The notes: generated from the letters alone by a model not told the origin. A DNA stretch of 64,000 nucleotides from Aegilops tauschii subsp. strangulata (GCF_002575655.3 NC_053037.3:47713242-47777241), one strand, 5' to 3'. Shown: positions 1 to 10,007, numbered from the stretch's first letter. Translations and numbers: made by a program.

Positions 1-1
1 A

Positions 2-568
2 TGGTCAGAATCGAGAGCGGCTCGGGAGGAGATCCGACAAGCTAGGGAGATCGCGGCTGGTAAGCCCTTCTTATTACAAACTAAATTCGGTGATCTGAAG
101 TATGCCCCGCATAATCAAATTTGGAGGTCTCCAAACGCATTTTTGGACTTGCCGAAGAGTGTCTCCGATGCGACGCAGTTTTTCCAAGCGCAAGAGGGAC
201 ATGCGACAGAAAAGCTTTTCTGGTCGCAATTCAGCATGCCAAAGCGTCCGCTTTTGCTGAATGAACAGATGGCCCAGTGTGCCGAGCTCCACAAGATATC
301 CGGATCTGCCATGAAGGACGTCGTGGTCCGGCTGTGGCCGACTGAGCCAATTCTGAATAGTTATTTTGGTTTGGTGCAGCGGCTTATTGATACGGCGCCG
401 CGTATCGACGCTGTTAAGCGGTCAATGTGCACGGATGGCCCTCGCCTGCATCAAGACATTCTGGGCGAGGGCAAGGACCATCACGCGCCAGAGCATTATT
501 TCGAGGATGTCCTAGAGGGTAACCGCTTGATAGAGGGTCAGTGCTCGATAGATATTATGTTCGAGTGA
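2..568 (+). CDS. C-terminal part of a gypsy-associated accessory ORF, antisense to gag
   Basis: The frame is open from base 2 to the TGA at 566-568, so this is the 3' end of a longer ORF starting left of the window. Recognisable segments are EIAAGKPFLLQTKFGD, FFQAQEGHATEKLFWSQF, KRPLLLNEQMAQCAELHKIS, VRLWPTEPILNSYFGLVQRL and a terminus ending CSIDIMFE. I recognise the pattern from plant proteins often labelled 'putative gypsy type transposon' or DUF390-like; their function is unknown. It runs opposite to gag and lies near the 3' end of the element, as in other gypsy elements with an antisense accessory gene. There is no stop or shift over 188 codons, better preserved than the gag of the same element. 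Confidence 0.7.
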   Translation, partial: WSESRAAREEIRQAREIAAGKPFLLQTKFGDLKYAPHNQIWRSPNAFLDLPKSVSDATQFFQAQEGHATEKLFWSQFSMPKRPLLLNEQMAQCAELHKISGSAMKDVVVRLWPTEPILNSYFGLVQRLIDTAPRIDAVKRSMCTDGPRLHQDILGEGKDHHAPEHYFEDVLEGNRLIEGQCSIDIMFE

Positions 569-1585
569 AGTGTACCAAAATTGCAAAAACAATATTATGG
601 TATATTGGGGCTATGTTTTTTATAGTTTTGCCTAAAAAGTTGTTGGTGCCTCCTGTGCGGCCGTTTCTTGTATAATCTGAAAGTTTACTAGTCGTCGGCT
701 TCGTCCCCCTCGCGTATAATGCGGGGGTGTTCAGAAAAGCACTTGATCACTCTTGACCCAATGTCTTGGTCCATTAAGGAGGTGTCAATGCGGCGAACCA
801 GGCAATCAGACTATAGGGCTTTAACACTTTCACTTAGCCATAGGAGTTTGACGGTGGGTCTACGATATAGCCCCTGGTATGTACACGGTTATCCGAATAC
901 GGTGCGTTTACATACGTGACCAGAAGAACGGTCCTTCGTGTAATACGGAAGGAATCGTGAAGATTCTAGTGAGTCATCGAGGGGTTGACCAGCTCTCGCC
1001 GCATCATGACAGTTAGTTTTCGGCTTTCTCTACTAAGGTGCCCATCCGGACAAACCAGGGCACAATCGTAGTAGTTCTCCCTTTACTACCCTAGCCGATA
1101 GAGCGGAACGTAAGGTAGTAAGCACAGGAGCCGGGCAACCCAACTATTGACCAAAGACATGATTCGGAGCAGATGCATATAAGGCCAAACTCGTGATGCC
1201 GAAGTGTGCTATAAAGCTGTTCGGACTTGTCGGCAACTCATATGTTGCCATATCGAGCCCCTGGCAATATATGCCGAGGTGCGAAAGCTGAGAAAAAGGG
1301 CACTTTACAGGTTTGAAATAAAGAGTGCGGTCTACAAAAAACATTTGGACCTCTGTCGCATGTCTACGCTGCCTTGCCTTGGTTAAAGAACTTCTCAACA
1401 AATATAGTCACCAGTGGTAAAATATAAAAAATGGTTAGAAAAAGAAAAAGACTATGAAAGTGTGCATAGTGTTATAGGTCTGTCCGCATTGTGCCTCCGC
1501 CGATGACAAGGGTATTTTAATTGTATAATTATGTGCGCGGGACAGACTTCACGGCTATATGGGGCGGACGGCGGAGGCCAAACTG
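569..1585. other. Spacer between protease and accessory ORF
   Basis: Both coding regions point into this kilobase (minus-strand protease ending at 1586, plus-strand accessory ORF ending at 568). I see no conserved coding frame. It probably contains the 3' ends of two convergent transcripts. A run of A-rich sequence with ATATAAAAAATGG lies around 1420-1450. Confidence 0.4.
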
Positions 1586-2284
1586 CTAATCCAGCTTGGA
1601 GATTGATTGGTCCTGTCTAATGAAGACTGGCGGCTTGATGGCCGGCGAAATGTGCGGCTTGATAAGGCCGCTTTGTACTTCGGCCGCAGTAGCCGTAGTA
1701 TGCTCCTCTGTACGGAGGGAGCATTCCGTATTTCCGTTTGTCATAATGATGCCGCGTGGACTGGGCATCTTAAGTTGGAGATAGGTGTAATGTGGGACCG
1801 TGTTGAAGCGAGTAAAAGTGGTACGTCCGAGTAGTGCATGGCAGTTACTGCGGTGTGGGACAAATACGAAGGTCAAGCCTTCACTTCGAAAGTTGTTTGG
1901 CGAGCCGAAAACGACTTCCATTGCGATCGAGCCCGTGCAGTGAGCTTCTACGCCGGATACTGGTCCCTTGAAGGTAGTTGTTGTGGGCCTGATTCTTGAA
2001 GGATCAATGCCCATTTTGCGGACAGTGTCTTGGTAGAGTAGATTAAGGCTACTGCCGCTCTCCATAAGGACTTTCGTGAGATGGAACCCATCGATAATTG
2101 GATCGAGGATGAGAGCTGCCGGACCTTCGTGAAGGATACTGGCTGGGTGGTCCTTGCGCTCAAAAGTGATCGGGCGGGCCGCCCATTGGATTAATTTTGG
2201 GGCTGCTGGCACTATGATGCCGGTGTCCCGTAGCGCGCGCTTGCAACCCCCTATAGGGGTGTGCGTGACGTATACCATGTTCAC
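1586..2284 (-). CDS. Retropepsin-like aspartic protease region
   Basis: About 232 codons in the minus frame. The middle section DPIIDGFHLTKVLMESGSSL followed by NLLYQDTVRKMGIDPSRIRP has the layout of a gypsy aspartic protease, with the active-site loop reading ESGSS where D-[ST]-G is expected. The residue before Ser-Gly is Glu instead of Asp, so activity is doubtful. Further on come SIAMEVVFGSPNNF and HALLGRTTFTRFNTVPHYTY, the second half of the fold. Codons upstream of 2284 continue the gag frame after the stop and C-tract shift. No RT coding follows; the frame ends at 1586 and about 1 kb of spacer separates it from the antisense accessory ORF. Confidence 0.65.
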   Translation of the reverse strand: MNMVYVTHTPIGGCKRALRDTGIIVPAAPKLIQWAARPITFERKDHPASILHEGPAALILDPIIDGFHLTKVLMESGSSLNLLYQDTVRKMGIDPSRIRPTTTTFKGPVSGVEAHCTGSIAMEVVFGSPNNFRSEGLTFVFVPHRSNCHALLGRTTFTRFNTVPHYTYLQLKMPSPRGIIMTNGNTECSLRTEEHTTATAAEVQSGLIKPHISPAIKPPVFIRQDQSISKLD

Positions 2285-2313
2285 TGTCTTAACTTTGGGG
2301 GGGGGAATTGCTT

Positions 2314-3714
2314 CTAACCCCCGTTGTTCGGTTGGCGAGTCTCTTCGTCATCGCTGTCACTGGGCGGCCCCTTCACCTTGTGTTCGGTATTAAGCTTGCC
2401 GACTTGTTTAAGAACCCAATAGCTCCTGTTGGTGTGATTGGCTGGTTTAATGGGGGTGCCATGAATCTGGCAGGGCCGATCCAGTATCTTGTCTAAATTG
2501 GATGATCCGTCTCTGTTTGCCTTGAATGGCTTTTTCCGTTGACCGGGTTTGAAACCACTGAATCCGGCGTTAACCGCCATGTCTTGTGTTCCTTCAGTGT
2601 TATTGCGACGTTTGTGTTTATTGTGTCGTGGCTTGCCGTTGCCATCTTGAACTTCGGAAGTACCCATAATATCGGTGTTGTTGCTTCTACGAGCGAGCCA
2701 GCTGTCTTCTCCCGCGCAAAAACGGGTCATCAGAGTGGTAAGGGCAGCCATGGATCTTGGTTTTTCTTGACCGAGGTGGCGGGCGAGCCACTCATCTTGG
2801 ACGCTATGTTTAAAGGCCGCGAGGGCTTCGGCATCCGGACAGTCAACAATTTGGTTCTTTTTGATCAAGAACCTAGTCCAGAGCTTCCTGGCAGACCCCT
2901 CGGGCTGTTGGATAATGTGAGTTAGGTCATCAGCGTCTGGAGGCCGAATATATGTACCTTGGAAGTTATTGCGGAAGGCGTCTTCCAAGTCTTCCCAACC
3001 GCCGATTGAGTTCTCAGGGAGGCTGTTCAGCCAGTGCCGCGCTGGCCCCTTTAGTTTTAGTTGGAGGTATTTGATGGCATGGATGTCATCACCGCGGGCC
3101 AAGTGGATATGATGGAGGAGGAAATCTTCAATCCATAGTACGGGGTCTATTGTTCCATCGTATGATTCGATATTAATGGGTTTAAACCCTTCCAGGAATT
3201 CATGTTCCATTACCTCATCAGTGAAGCAAAGGGGGTGTGCGGCGCCTCTATGTCGGGCCACGTCGCGACGTAGCTCGGATGGAGTCCGTCTGCGGTGTTC
3301 GGCCCAGGCGTTATTGTGTTTGTCACGTCCGGCTAGATGGCCGTCGTTGCTCGTTCGGGCATGTCCCCGTGATATGTAGGTCAATCTGGTCTGACGTGCT
3401 CTGTTGTCTGGGTCCTGCCGCAGGTCATATGTATGATATCGAGCTATTGTGTCTCTGTTTTTACGGAGAGGTAGTGCGGGCTGGTGTTCGGCTTGAGTTG
3501 CTGCTATGTCCCGGCCACGTGGTGGTCGGTCAGCCGTATTACGCGCTGGTAGGACGGGCTCCAGCGCCTCCTCATCGAATTGGGGTAACAATTTCTGTTT
3601 CGGGTAAGTTTTGGTTAGGCGCTCGAGGCTGTATTCTTCGGGTGCTAGGACATTTGTCCATCTATCATTGAGCAGATCTTGATCATCTTGAAGCTGCTGC
3701 TGCTTCTTTTTCAA
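2314..3714 (-). CDS. gag: Ty3/gypsy gag protein (capsid region)
   Basis: 466 codons open. The N-terminus is charged and coiled-coil-prone (MKKKQQQLQDDQDLLNDRW). The central part is a retrotransposon gag domain (about residues 165-340) with FKPINIESYDGTIDPVLWIE, LKLKGPARHWLNSLP, FQGTYIRPPDADDLTHIIQQ and AFKHSVQDEWLARHLGQ. The C-terminus is basic and contains no CCHC zinc knuckle; a degenerate C-x-IHGTPIKPANHTNRSYW segment follows. The protein would form the cytoplasmic virus-like particle. It ends in a TAG at 2314, after which a C9 tract shifts the frame into the protease part, so one stop plus one homopolymer shift separate gag from protease. The start at 3714 is only the first Met of this frame; the true N-terminus probably lies in the broken upstream region. 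Confidence 0.8.
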   Translation of the reverse strand: MKKKQQQLQDDQDLLNDRWTNVLAPEEYSLERLTKTYPKQKLLPQFDEEALEPVLPARNTADRPPRGRDIAATQAEHQPALPLRKNRDTIARYHTYDLRQDPDNRARQTRLTYISRGHARTSNDGHLAGRDKHNNAWAEHRRRTPSELRRDVARHRGAAHPLCFTDEVMEHEFLEGFKPINIESYDGTIDPVLWIEDFLLHHIHLARGDDIHAIKYLQLKLKGPARHWLNSLPENSIGGWEDLEDAFRNNFQGTYIRPPDADDLTHIIQQPEGSARKLWTRFLIKKNQIVDCPDAEALAAFKHSVQDEWLARHLGQEKPRSMAALTTLMTRFCAGEDSWLARRSNNTDIMGTSEVQDGNGKPRHNKHKRRNNTEGTQDMAVNAGFSGFKPGQRKKPFKANRDGSSNLDKILDRPCQIHGTPIKPANHTNRSYWVLKQVGKLNTEHKVKGPPSDSDDEETRQPNNGG

Positions 3715-3851
3715 GATCCTTGAAGTGGCTATTAGCTGGCGCTTAAGGCGCTCCTGTTAGAGAGGTTCCTTAGGCACAATAAAATCCTCGTTGCCAAGAC
3801 TCGCCTCGTCCTCGGAGAGCGGCAAGTAGTCACTATCCTCCGAGTCTTTGT

Positions 3852-4910
3852 TCATGGCTGTTCGTTAGGGCTAACTCGCCTATCTTCCCGTTCGTCCTGT
3901 TCGGAGGATTGCTCAACGGGGTCTTCGTTGTCTTCGGCATCATTCAGAGTATTATTTTCTCCTTTGCCGGTGTTGCTATTTTTTCCACGGCGTGGTTTAG
4001 AGCGGCGCCACTCACGTTGGCGTTTTGGCTGTATCTCAGGAGTATTATCCTCGACTGAATCATTTTCATGGTCACTGTTGTTCTCTTTGGGTGTGTCCAC
4101 CACATATACGTCGTACGAGAAGGTGGCTGTCCAGCCCCCTATATGCGGTGGTTTTTGTGCCTGCTCCTCTCTGGCATCGTCGTCCATACCGTCGATGTCT
4201 TCGGAGCCGTAATCGAGCATATTGGTTAAGTCTTCGACAGTGGCTATGAAGTGGGTGGTGGGTGGGAAGCAGAATTCTTCGTCATCAGCTTCCAATCCAA
4301 ACCCGATATAGTTCGGCTGAGAGTCCCCTGATAAGGAGAGGGTTTTTAATGAGTTTAGCACATCACCTAAAGGTGAGTGTCGGAAGATGTCTGTGGAGCT
4401 AAATTCAACGATCGGCACCTAATCAGGTTTGATGGGCGCGGATGTACGCGTTTCGGAACCTATGGCCGGAGACAAATCCGAGGTTCCGGTGACACAGGCC
4501 CCGCTCGAGGTTGGATCTATGTGCGGCTCCAACGCCGATGAGACTGCAGCTTCCACGGCGGGGTTGAGCTTCCCGTCCTCGGACGGAGCAGTCTGCTCTG
4601 GATCTAGGGCCAGAGCAGTTACAGGCGCTATCTCCTAGGCACAGTCCGATGACAGATTTAGGTCATGTTCATCGTGGTGGCAGGGAGCGGCTGTGAAGGG
4701 CTCGAATCCGTCGAAGATCAAGTCTCCGCGGATATCGACAACGTAGTTCAAGCTTCCAAATCTGACCTGATGGCCAGGGGCGTAGCCGTCGATCTGCTCT
4801 AGATGGCCAAGCGAGTTGGCCCGCAGTGCGAAGCCGCCGAATATGAAGATCTGTCCGAGGAGGAAAACCTCACCCTAGATTGCATTCTTGTAGATGATTG
4901 ACGGAGCCAT
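3852..4910 (-). pseudogene. N-terminal part of gag polyprotein, broken
   Basis: One minus-strand frame can be followed from an ATG at 4910 (MAPSIIYKNAI) to 3852, interrupted by at least three stops, one 12 codons in. The best stretch is 188 codons (4418-3852): an N-terminal half with PTTHFIATVEDLTNMLDYGS, then a strongly acidic and basic tail (SKPRRGKNSNTGKGENNTLN, EDNEDPVEQSSEQDERED). It lies directly upstream of the recognisable gag domain, separated by about 140 bp in which the frame is lost. I read it as the degraded N-terminal extension of the same gag protein. I know no function for this extension. Confidence 0.55.
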
Positions 4911-4963
4911 CAAACCTTTTGGCGACGATGCAGCAGAACTCTCAATGAAAGCACCAATGTCAG

Positions 4964-5426
4964 TGTCAAAACCGGCAGATCCCGGGTAGGGGGTCCCGAA
5001 CTGTGCGTCTAAGGTTGATGGTAACAGGCGGCGGGGGACACGATGTTTAGCCAGGTTCGGGCCCTCTCTATGGAGGTAACCCTACTTCCTGCATGATTGA
5101 TCTTGATGAATATGAGTATTACAAGAGTTGACCTACCACGAGATCGTAATGGCTAAAACCCTAGAACTCTAGCCTGTATGACTATGATTGCCTCTACGGA
5201 CTAAGCCCTCCGGTTTATATAGACATCGGAGGGGACTAGGGTTGTACAAAGTCGGTTACAGAGAAAGGAATCTCCATATCCAGGTACCACGCTTGCCTTC
5301 CACGCCAAGGAGAGTCCCATCCTGACATGGGAGAGAGTCTTCTGTCTTGTATCTTCATAACCCAACAGTCCGACCCATGCTACATAGTCCGGCCGTCCGA
5401 GGACCCCTTAATTCAGGACTCCCTCA
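4964..5426 (-). repeat. 5' LTR (463 bp) of the minus-strand gypsy element
   Basis: On the minus strand it begins TGAGGGAGTCCTGAATTAAG and ends GGTTTTGACA, the TG...CA of an LTR. A TATATAAA box lies inside. The next minus-strand bases after the LTR, CTGACATTGGTGCTTTCA, sit where a primer binding site would be, but I could not match them to a tRNA. To the right, 5427 begins unrelated coiled-coil coding sequence, which fixes the outer boundary. The partner LTR lies beyond the left edge. Confidence 0.8.
5214..5221 (-). promoter_or_regulatory. TATA box of the 463-bp LTR
   Basis: The minus strand reads GTCTATATAAACCGGAGGG, a good plant TATA element in the middle of the LTR, where the U3/R boundary is expected. 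It would start the gag transcript running leftwards. Confidence 0.6.
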
Positions 5427-5429
5427 GGG

Positions 5430-7015
5430 CTTGCCAGGGAGGCCGGTGAGGATACTGCCGAGGATAAGGTGGCTGAGGAGCCTGTCAGAGAGGCCGACAA
5501 GGCTACTGCCAAGGAGGCCACCGCGGGGCCTGCCGGGGAGGCTGGCAAGGTCGCCACTGGTGAGGCCGCCAAGGATCCTGCCAGGGAGGAGGTGGTCAAT
5601 GACCAACCCTCCTCCTCGTCAGCTCCTGCCCCGAGCCGGTAGTTGAAGGTTGGCGACGACCTCTTTGTCAACATTCCAGGAGAGGCAGGCGCCAGGACAC
5701 CAGTCGAGGGGGTGGTCTTTGACGAGGAAATTCTCACCGCCGCCGGGCTCCAGGTTGTTGACGAACCGAGCGTCAGCGACGACGGCTCCAAGGAGGACCA
5801 ACTCCTTCAAGCCATAGGCGCCAATTTCCACAAGCTCCGGGCTCTCCACTAGGCTCGCAAGGTGAAGGCAGACTCCAGAATAGCGGCTGTGGACAAGGCC
5901 GAGGTGGACTTCCAGGAGCGTGTCAACCAGATGAAAACCTGGTTCGACGAGGCTTGGGAGGATCTGAGGGCCTCCCAAGTCCAGCTGAGCGAGCGCCAGC
6001 GGGACCTCCTCTTCAAGCAGGCTGATTTTGACAAGGCGCAGGAGGTGGCTAAGGCCAAGGCTGCCCAGGACGAGTCCGACCAGATGCAGCGCCGCATCTC
6101 ACTTGATGTTCAGGAGGAGGACTTGGTTGCTCGCGAAGCGGCGCTTGCCGCCGTGCTTCGTGCCAAGGACAAGGAGATCGAGGAGCTCGTCATGCAGCGG
6201 CTCAAGACCTGTCGCAGAAGCACCAGGAGGCGCTCGATGCTCTGGCCCTCGACCACGTCGGCAAGCTGAAAGAGGCCATCGATCGCGCTGAAGCGGCCGA
6301 GGCCACCAGGGCTGAGCTGGCCGGCAAGGTGGAGAAGCTGGAGGCGAGCCTGGCCGAGCTTACCAAAGAGATCTCCATGCTCAAGGACGGTAGAGAGAAA
6401 GCTCTCTACGACCTGGTGGAGATGCAGACCACCATATCTGATAAAACCAAATTGCTCTCCACGGCTAATGAGTCCATTGATGATCTAAAGCTGAAGTTGG
6501 GCAGCCAAGAGAAGATGCTCTCAGAATCCCAAGCTCGCGAGCAGACCCTGGCCAAGGACCTCGCGGACAAGCAGCTGCTGTTGTGGACTGCCGCCACTTT
6601 CCACAACAAACTCGTGGAGAGCACAAAACTCTTGACCACCCACCTTATGGATGTCGCGGAGCAGATTTCCACGCAGCTGACCGCCATGGGCATGCCAAAC
6701 TTCAAGTTCTCCCATGAGGCAAGAGTGGCCGAGAGCGCCAGGCTGTCTGAGTTCTTCGAGCGTGTTCTTGCCGCCCTGAAGCTGCTCCAGTCCACCAGGG
6801 CGGCCTACCTGGCTGAGGAGTCCCGGCAACTTTGCCGGGACACCTTGATGAGGGTGCTCACAAAGGTGGCGCACTAGAACCCCAGCCTCGACTTTGCTCA
6901 GGCGCTCAACAGCTTGCCGGAGGACGTTGACCATTAGGCGCTCGAGGAGCGCATCGAGCCCATCATCAGCTCCGTCAGCGGAGTCGCGAGGCTAGAGGGT
7001 CAGCGCCGAGATTAA
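5430..7015 (+). pseudogene. Coiled-coil accessory protein of gypsy type, broken
   Basis: A degraded coding region. The 5' part (LAREAGEDTAEDKVAEEP onwards) is rich in A, E, K and P and ends in a TAG at 5640-5642. It continues in frame with LKVGDDLFVNIPGEAGARTP, a second stop near 5850, then a long heptad-rich segment 5862-6250 (QERVNQMKTWFDEAWEDL, REAALAAVLRAKDKEIEEL). A frameshift near 6210 moves the coil into another frame (KLEASLAELTKEISMLKDGR) to a stop at 6875-6877. Two further pieces, FAQALNSLPEDVDH-stop and EERIEPIISSVSGVARLEGQ, lead to the final TAA at 7013-7015. The long predicted coiled coil and the C-terminus fit the same class of gypsy accessory proteins as 2-568. At least three stops and one shift make it non-functional. 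Confidence 0.65.
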
Positions 7016-7665
7016 CCGCTTCGTCCCTTGTAGTTGCTGCGAGTCCATACCCAAGACAGATTATCTTAAGTTAGAATCGCGGCAACTTTTGATGTAATAT
7101 AACTTTTGCTGTACTCTGAACTAGATGCATATTATCTTCCTGTTCTAGTCCATCCTTGTATTTTTGGCACCCTACCCTTAGTTGGACAGGCCTGCCGGCA
7201 CGTGCACCCTTGCCGTGGGCGCTAGAAGGACGGATCCTTAGCAACCTGCGGAGGGCGTCGACGCCTGCGGGCTACCCTGCCGCTCTTGGCGCACCACCTG
7301 GACTGTCGAGCGGACTCGAGGTAGAACAGGGGCGCTGTCGATTACGGCAAGGCACCCTACCGTTCTTAGCATAGCAGAGCACCCGAACTGTTGAGCGGAC
7401 TCGAAACAGAACAGGAGCGTTGCCAATCGCGGCAGGGTTCCTTCCGCGTGCAGGTTCTCCATACAAGGACCGAAACCATCGAGGGGGATAACCTCATAAA
7501 AAGGAAGAATTACTTCAAAGTTGAGATAACTTAGCTTTTTGTTGCTGTGTGGATCATCGTTGCGGCCATGGACACTGCCGCTCGCCTGGTGTTCAGAACC
7601 ATGGTGACGAAGGCGCCGCTGTCCTAACCAACGGACCAGATTCTCGCAACTATACGCCCCCTACA
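7016..7665. other. Leader/3' flank between accessory ORF and LTR
   Basis: No coding frame of note. It holds a two-copy 80-bp tandem repeat (7275-7437). If the element is minus-strand, this is the leader after the primer site; on the plus strand it would be the 3' UTR of the accessory ORF. Confidence 0.4.
7275..7437. repeat. 80-bp direct tandem repeat, two copies
   Basis: The first unit starts CCCTGCCGCTCTTGGC at 7275, the second CCCTACCGTTCTTAGC at 7355. Both contain the segment GAGCGGACTCGA and a following AGAACAGG. The copies differ at many positions, so the duplication is old. Confidence 0.65.
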
Positions 7666-7675
7666 TGGCGCGCCA
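7666..7675 (-). other. Primer-binding-site-like palindrome beside the LTR
   Basis: TGGCGCGCCA lies four bases from the LTR. On the minus strand the LTR is followed by TCTTTGGCGCGCCATGTAGG. Several plant gypsy families have a TTTGGCGC... primer site directly after the 5' LTR, so this position supports a minus-strand element. The tRNA partner is not determined. Confidence 0.45.
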
Positions 7676-7679
7676 AAGA

Positions 7680-8759
7680 TGTCGGGGAAACCGATCACCT
7701 ATTGGGTCACGAGGATCCCTTCTACGTTCGGCGGGGGATTAGTTGCACAAAGAGCAGGTCGATTCGTTAGCACACAGAGGATTTTTATCCAGGTTCGGGC
7801 CGCAAAGATGTGTAATACCCTAGTCCTGCTTTATCTGGTTATATCAGTGTTCTTGAGCTTTTGAACTAGCTACATTGCGTGCTTTGTCCAAATGTCCGAA
7901 TCCTCTCTCTGTGCGCCTTGGGCCTCCTTTTATACACAAAGGGGTTGCCACAGTGGCACACAGGAGGTGGCAAGCTACAGTGATACGAGCTTATCGCTTG
8001 AGCAACGTAGGACAAGCGCATTTAAAGCGATGCCTACGTGTCCTCTCACTTTATTGGGGACGACAACAGAGCCATCCCGTCCTTTGCCGCTTCCCCTCGC
8101 CTTGCCACGCGTCTGGGCTGACGAGGCATGCAGTGCCACGCTGGCCAACTAGCTGCTGCGTTGGCAAAGTGGTAGGCTTCCACCAAGATCTGCATGCCGC
8201 CACGCAGGCGTCTGCTTCGTTGGCATGCTTATTGCTATGTTGGAGTGGTGGTGAGGTGGCGGAACCCTGCCGGCCGCGGGCTTGGCCACGACCCAGCGAT
8301 CGTTCCCGACAAGGCTTGCCGGGGGCCTTGGAGTCATCCCCGGCAAGGGTCTTGCCAGGGGTCTTCATCATTTGATCCGACGTGGACTCGTGGGTTGTCG
8401 ATCTTCGTGAGGAGCTGCATGCTAGCAGGCATGTGCCCTTCAAATCTTGGTCTTTAACTTTTTCAATGGTGTTAGAGCTCTCAACCCCAAGGGTGGTGGC
8501 CCTGCCGGTCCCTTCGTAAGCTGCCCCGGCAAGGGGCTTGCCGGGGGCCTCGGAGGTCACCTCGGCAAGGCTTGGTGCCGGGCGTGGCCCCGCTTGCCTC
8601 TTGCTACTTGCTACTCTGGGTAGCAGTCTTGATGTTCCTTGTGCTTGTCTTGCCTCCTATTGTCTTCCTCTGCCTCGCCGAGCGTTGCTGTAGGGGTGGC
8701 TACGACCGTCCGTGCACAAGTAAGGGGTACAGAAGTACCTATACTTTTGTACACCGACA
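7680..8759 (-). repeat. 1080-bp LTR of a gypsy element
   Basis: The ends form a perfect short inverted repeat, TGTCGG at 7680 and CCGACA ending at 8759. On the minus strand there is a TATAAAAGG box. Near the left end lies the segment CCAGGTTCGGG followed by ACCCTAGTCCTGC, which also occurs at a similar place in two other LTRs of this window (4964-5426 and 63690 onward). Right of 8759 the sequence changes abruptly to a CACTA remnant homologous to the 3' part of CACTA-2, so the element inserted into that CACTA. Confidence 0.75.
7928..7934 (-). promoter_or_regulatory. TATA box of the 1080-bp LTR
   Basis: The minus strand reads GTGTATAAAAGGAGGCC. Position and orientation fit the LTR promoter of a minus-strand element. 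Confidence 0.5.
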
Positions 8760-9483
8760 ACCCTGGTTCATCATTCTTTATTTGGTGCTTATGTAATTCT
8801 TAAACATATGTACCTGTGAATTGAATAATGCTTTGGTTAGTTGAACCTGATGGATATGAATAAAGCTATAGCCTACTTTCAAGTTTAAATTAGGTACAAT
8901 TTTAAATAGCAGCAATAAAATTAGGGCGAAATTACGGTGTGCAGGTCATTACGACGCACACGGTTAATAAAGCACAGCGTGTGCGATATACATCATAATC
9001 CGACACGGTTCACGGAGTGGAAACGTGTGTAACAATGCACACAGTTGCTGTTTGCAAAGCGTGTGTTATGTCAGACACTATCACATACGATGCGGGAAAA
9101 CTAAATGTGTGTGAATGTCTACCTATCGTACATTGTTTATAATCATGATTTGTTTGTGATGTGCCAGGCATCGTAAAAGTAGAGTCGTGCCTAGGAAACT
9201 CCCGTGCCTGGAATCTGACTGGGTTTTGGTAAAAACCACAAAACTCCGACTGCGATGGCAATGCCGGCACAAACGAGTAGCAAGGATGAATCGTTTCGGA
9301 TATGTGAGACATCAGAAACGGTTATAGAGGGGCAACTGTATGCATCAAGGCTCCCTATCCCCAACGGTTTCTGGGTCATGTGGGAAAGACCCCCCTATCA
9401 CCCACACTCACTAGGTGACGGTTCCGAGTGCCATCGTGGAAAGGGGCTAAAAACCGTTTGTATAGCACCAACGCGTACCAGCG
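8760..9483 (+). mobile_element. 3' end of a CACTA transposon related to CACTA-2
   Basis: The first bases (GGTTCATCATTCTTTATTTG) match the sequence just after the B3-like gene of CACTA-2 (from about 47241). The right part (CGGTTTCTGGGTCATGTGGG, then AAACCGTTTGTATAGCACC) matches 47951-48060. It ends GCGTACCAGCG at 9483, against CGTACCAGTG in CACTA-2, so the terminal CACTG is mutated to CGCTG. The interior carries short GTGTGCGATR repeats typical of CACTA subterminal regions. The 5' part was cut off by the LTR at 7680-8759. Confidence 0.7.
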
Positions 9484-10007
9484 TTCTCATAGTATTCAAT
9501 ACCATTTATATGAAAGTTTTTATTATATCCCTCTTGGATGCCCATCATATTAGGACTAAATTCATAACCTAAGCAAATTACCATGCCATTTAAGACTCTT
9601 AAAATAATATAAGTGAAGCTTGAGAGTTTGACAATTTCAACAAAATAAAGCCACCACCGTGCTCTAAAAAGATATAAGTGAAGCACTAGAGCAAATTGCC
9701 TAGCTCCAAAGATATAAGTGAAGCACATAGAGTATTCTAATAAATTCACGATTCATGCGTGTCCCTCTCAAAAGGGGTGTGTACAACAAGGATGATTGTG
9801 GTAAACTAAGAAAGCAAAGACTCATATCATACAAGATGCTCCAAGCAAAACACATATCATGTGGTGAATAAAAATATAGCCTTAAGTAAATTTACCGATG
9901 GATTGAAGACAAAAGAGGGGATGCCATCCTGGGTGGGCATCCCCAAGCTTAGTTGCTTGGTTGTTCTTGAATATTACCTTGTGGTGCCTAGGGCATCGCC
10001 AAGCTTA
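9484..10007 (-). mobile_element. Fragment of gypsy interior (3' region, minus strand)
   Basis: Contains repeated GATATAAGTGAAGCA segments, AGCAAAGACTCATATCATAC, CAAGATGCTCCAAGCAAAAC and GGCATCCCCAAGCTTAG. The same motifs in the same order occur at 35840-36590. Both are pieces of one gypsy family whose polypurine-like AAGCTTGGGGATGC lies on the minus strand. The fragment ends at the TTA where the Harbinger element begins. No coding frame. Confidence 0.6.

Larger units (their letters stand above)
1..5426 (-). mobile_element. Non-autonomous Ty3/gypsy element, left end outside window
   Basis: A minus-strand LTR retrotransposon. Its 5' LTR is 4964-5426. Reading leftwards come a leader, a gag region (4910-2314), an aspartic-protease-like region (2284-1586), a spacer, and a plus-strand accessory ORF (568-2) running off the window. 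No reverse transcriptase or integrase is visible between protease and accessory ORF, so the copy appears non-autonomous. The LTR sequence and gag resemble an abundant wheat family I associate with the name Fatima; that name is from memory and unchecked. It interrupts the element that resumes at 5427, so it is the younger of the two. The gag carries stops and shifts, so it is not a recent insertion. Confidence 0.75.
5427..8759 (-). mobile_element. Remnant of a second Ty3/gypsy element, one LTR plus accessory ORF
   Basis: The right boundary is a 1080-bp LTR (7680-8759). The left boundary is the insertion point of the 1-5426 element. Orientation is inferred as minus from two signs: a TATAAAAGG box on the minus strand of the LTR, and a primer-site-like TGGCGCGCCA next to the LTR on its left side. 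Between 5430 and 7015 is a plus-strand coiled-coil ORF, so the accessory gene is antisense to the element, as in its neighbour, but here it lies close to the 5' LTR. No gag or pol is visible in this fragment. Confidence 0.6.

Noticed and set aside
3237..3671. 144-codon plus-strand frame opposite gag
   Set aside because: Lies wholly antisense to a recognised gag domain and shows no motif of its own.
5408..7374. Minus-strand frames opposite the coiled-coil pseudogene
   Set aside because: Shadows of a GC-rich, repetitive plus-strand coding region.
8051..8560. 166-169-codon frames in the 1080-bp LTR on both strands
   Set aside because: LTR sequence with tandem GCCGGGG/CTTGCC words; no recognisable protein.
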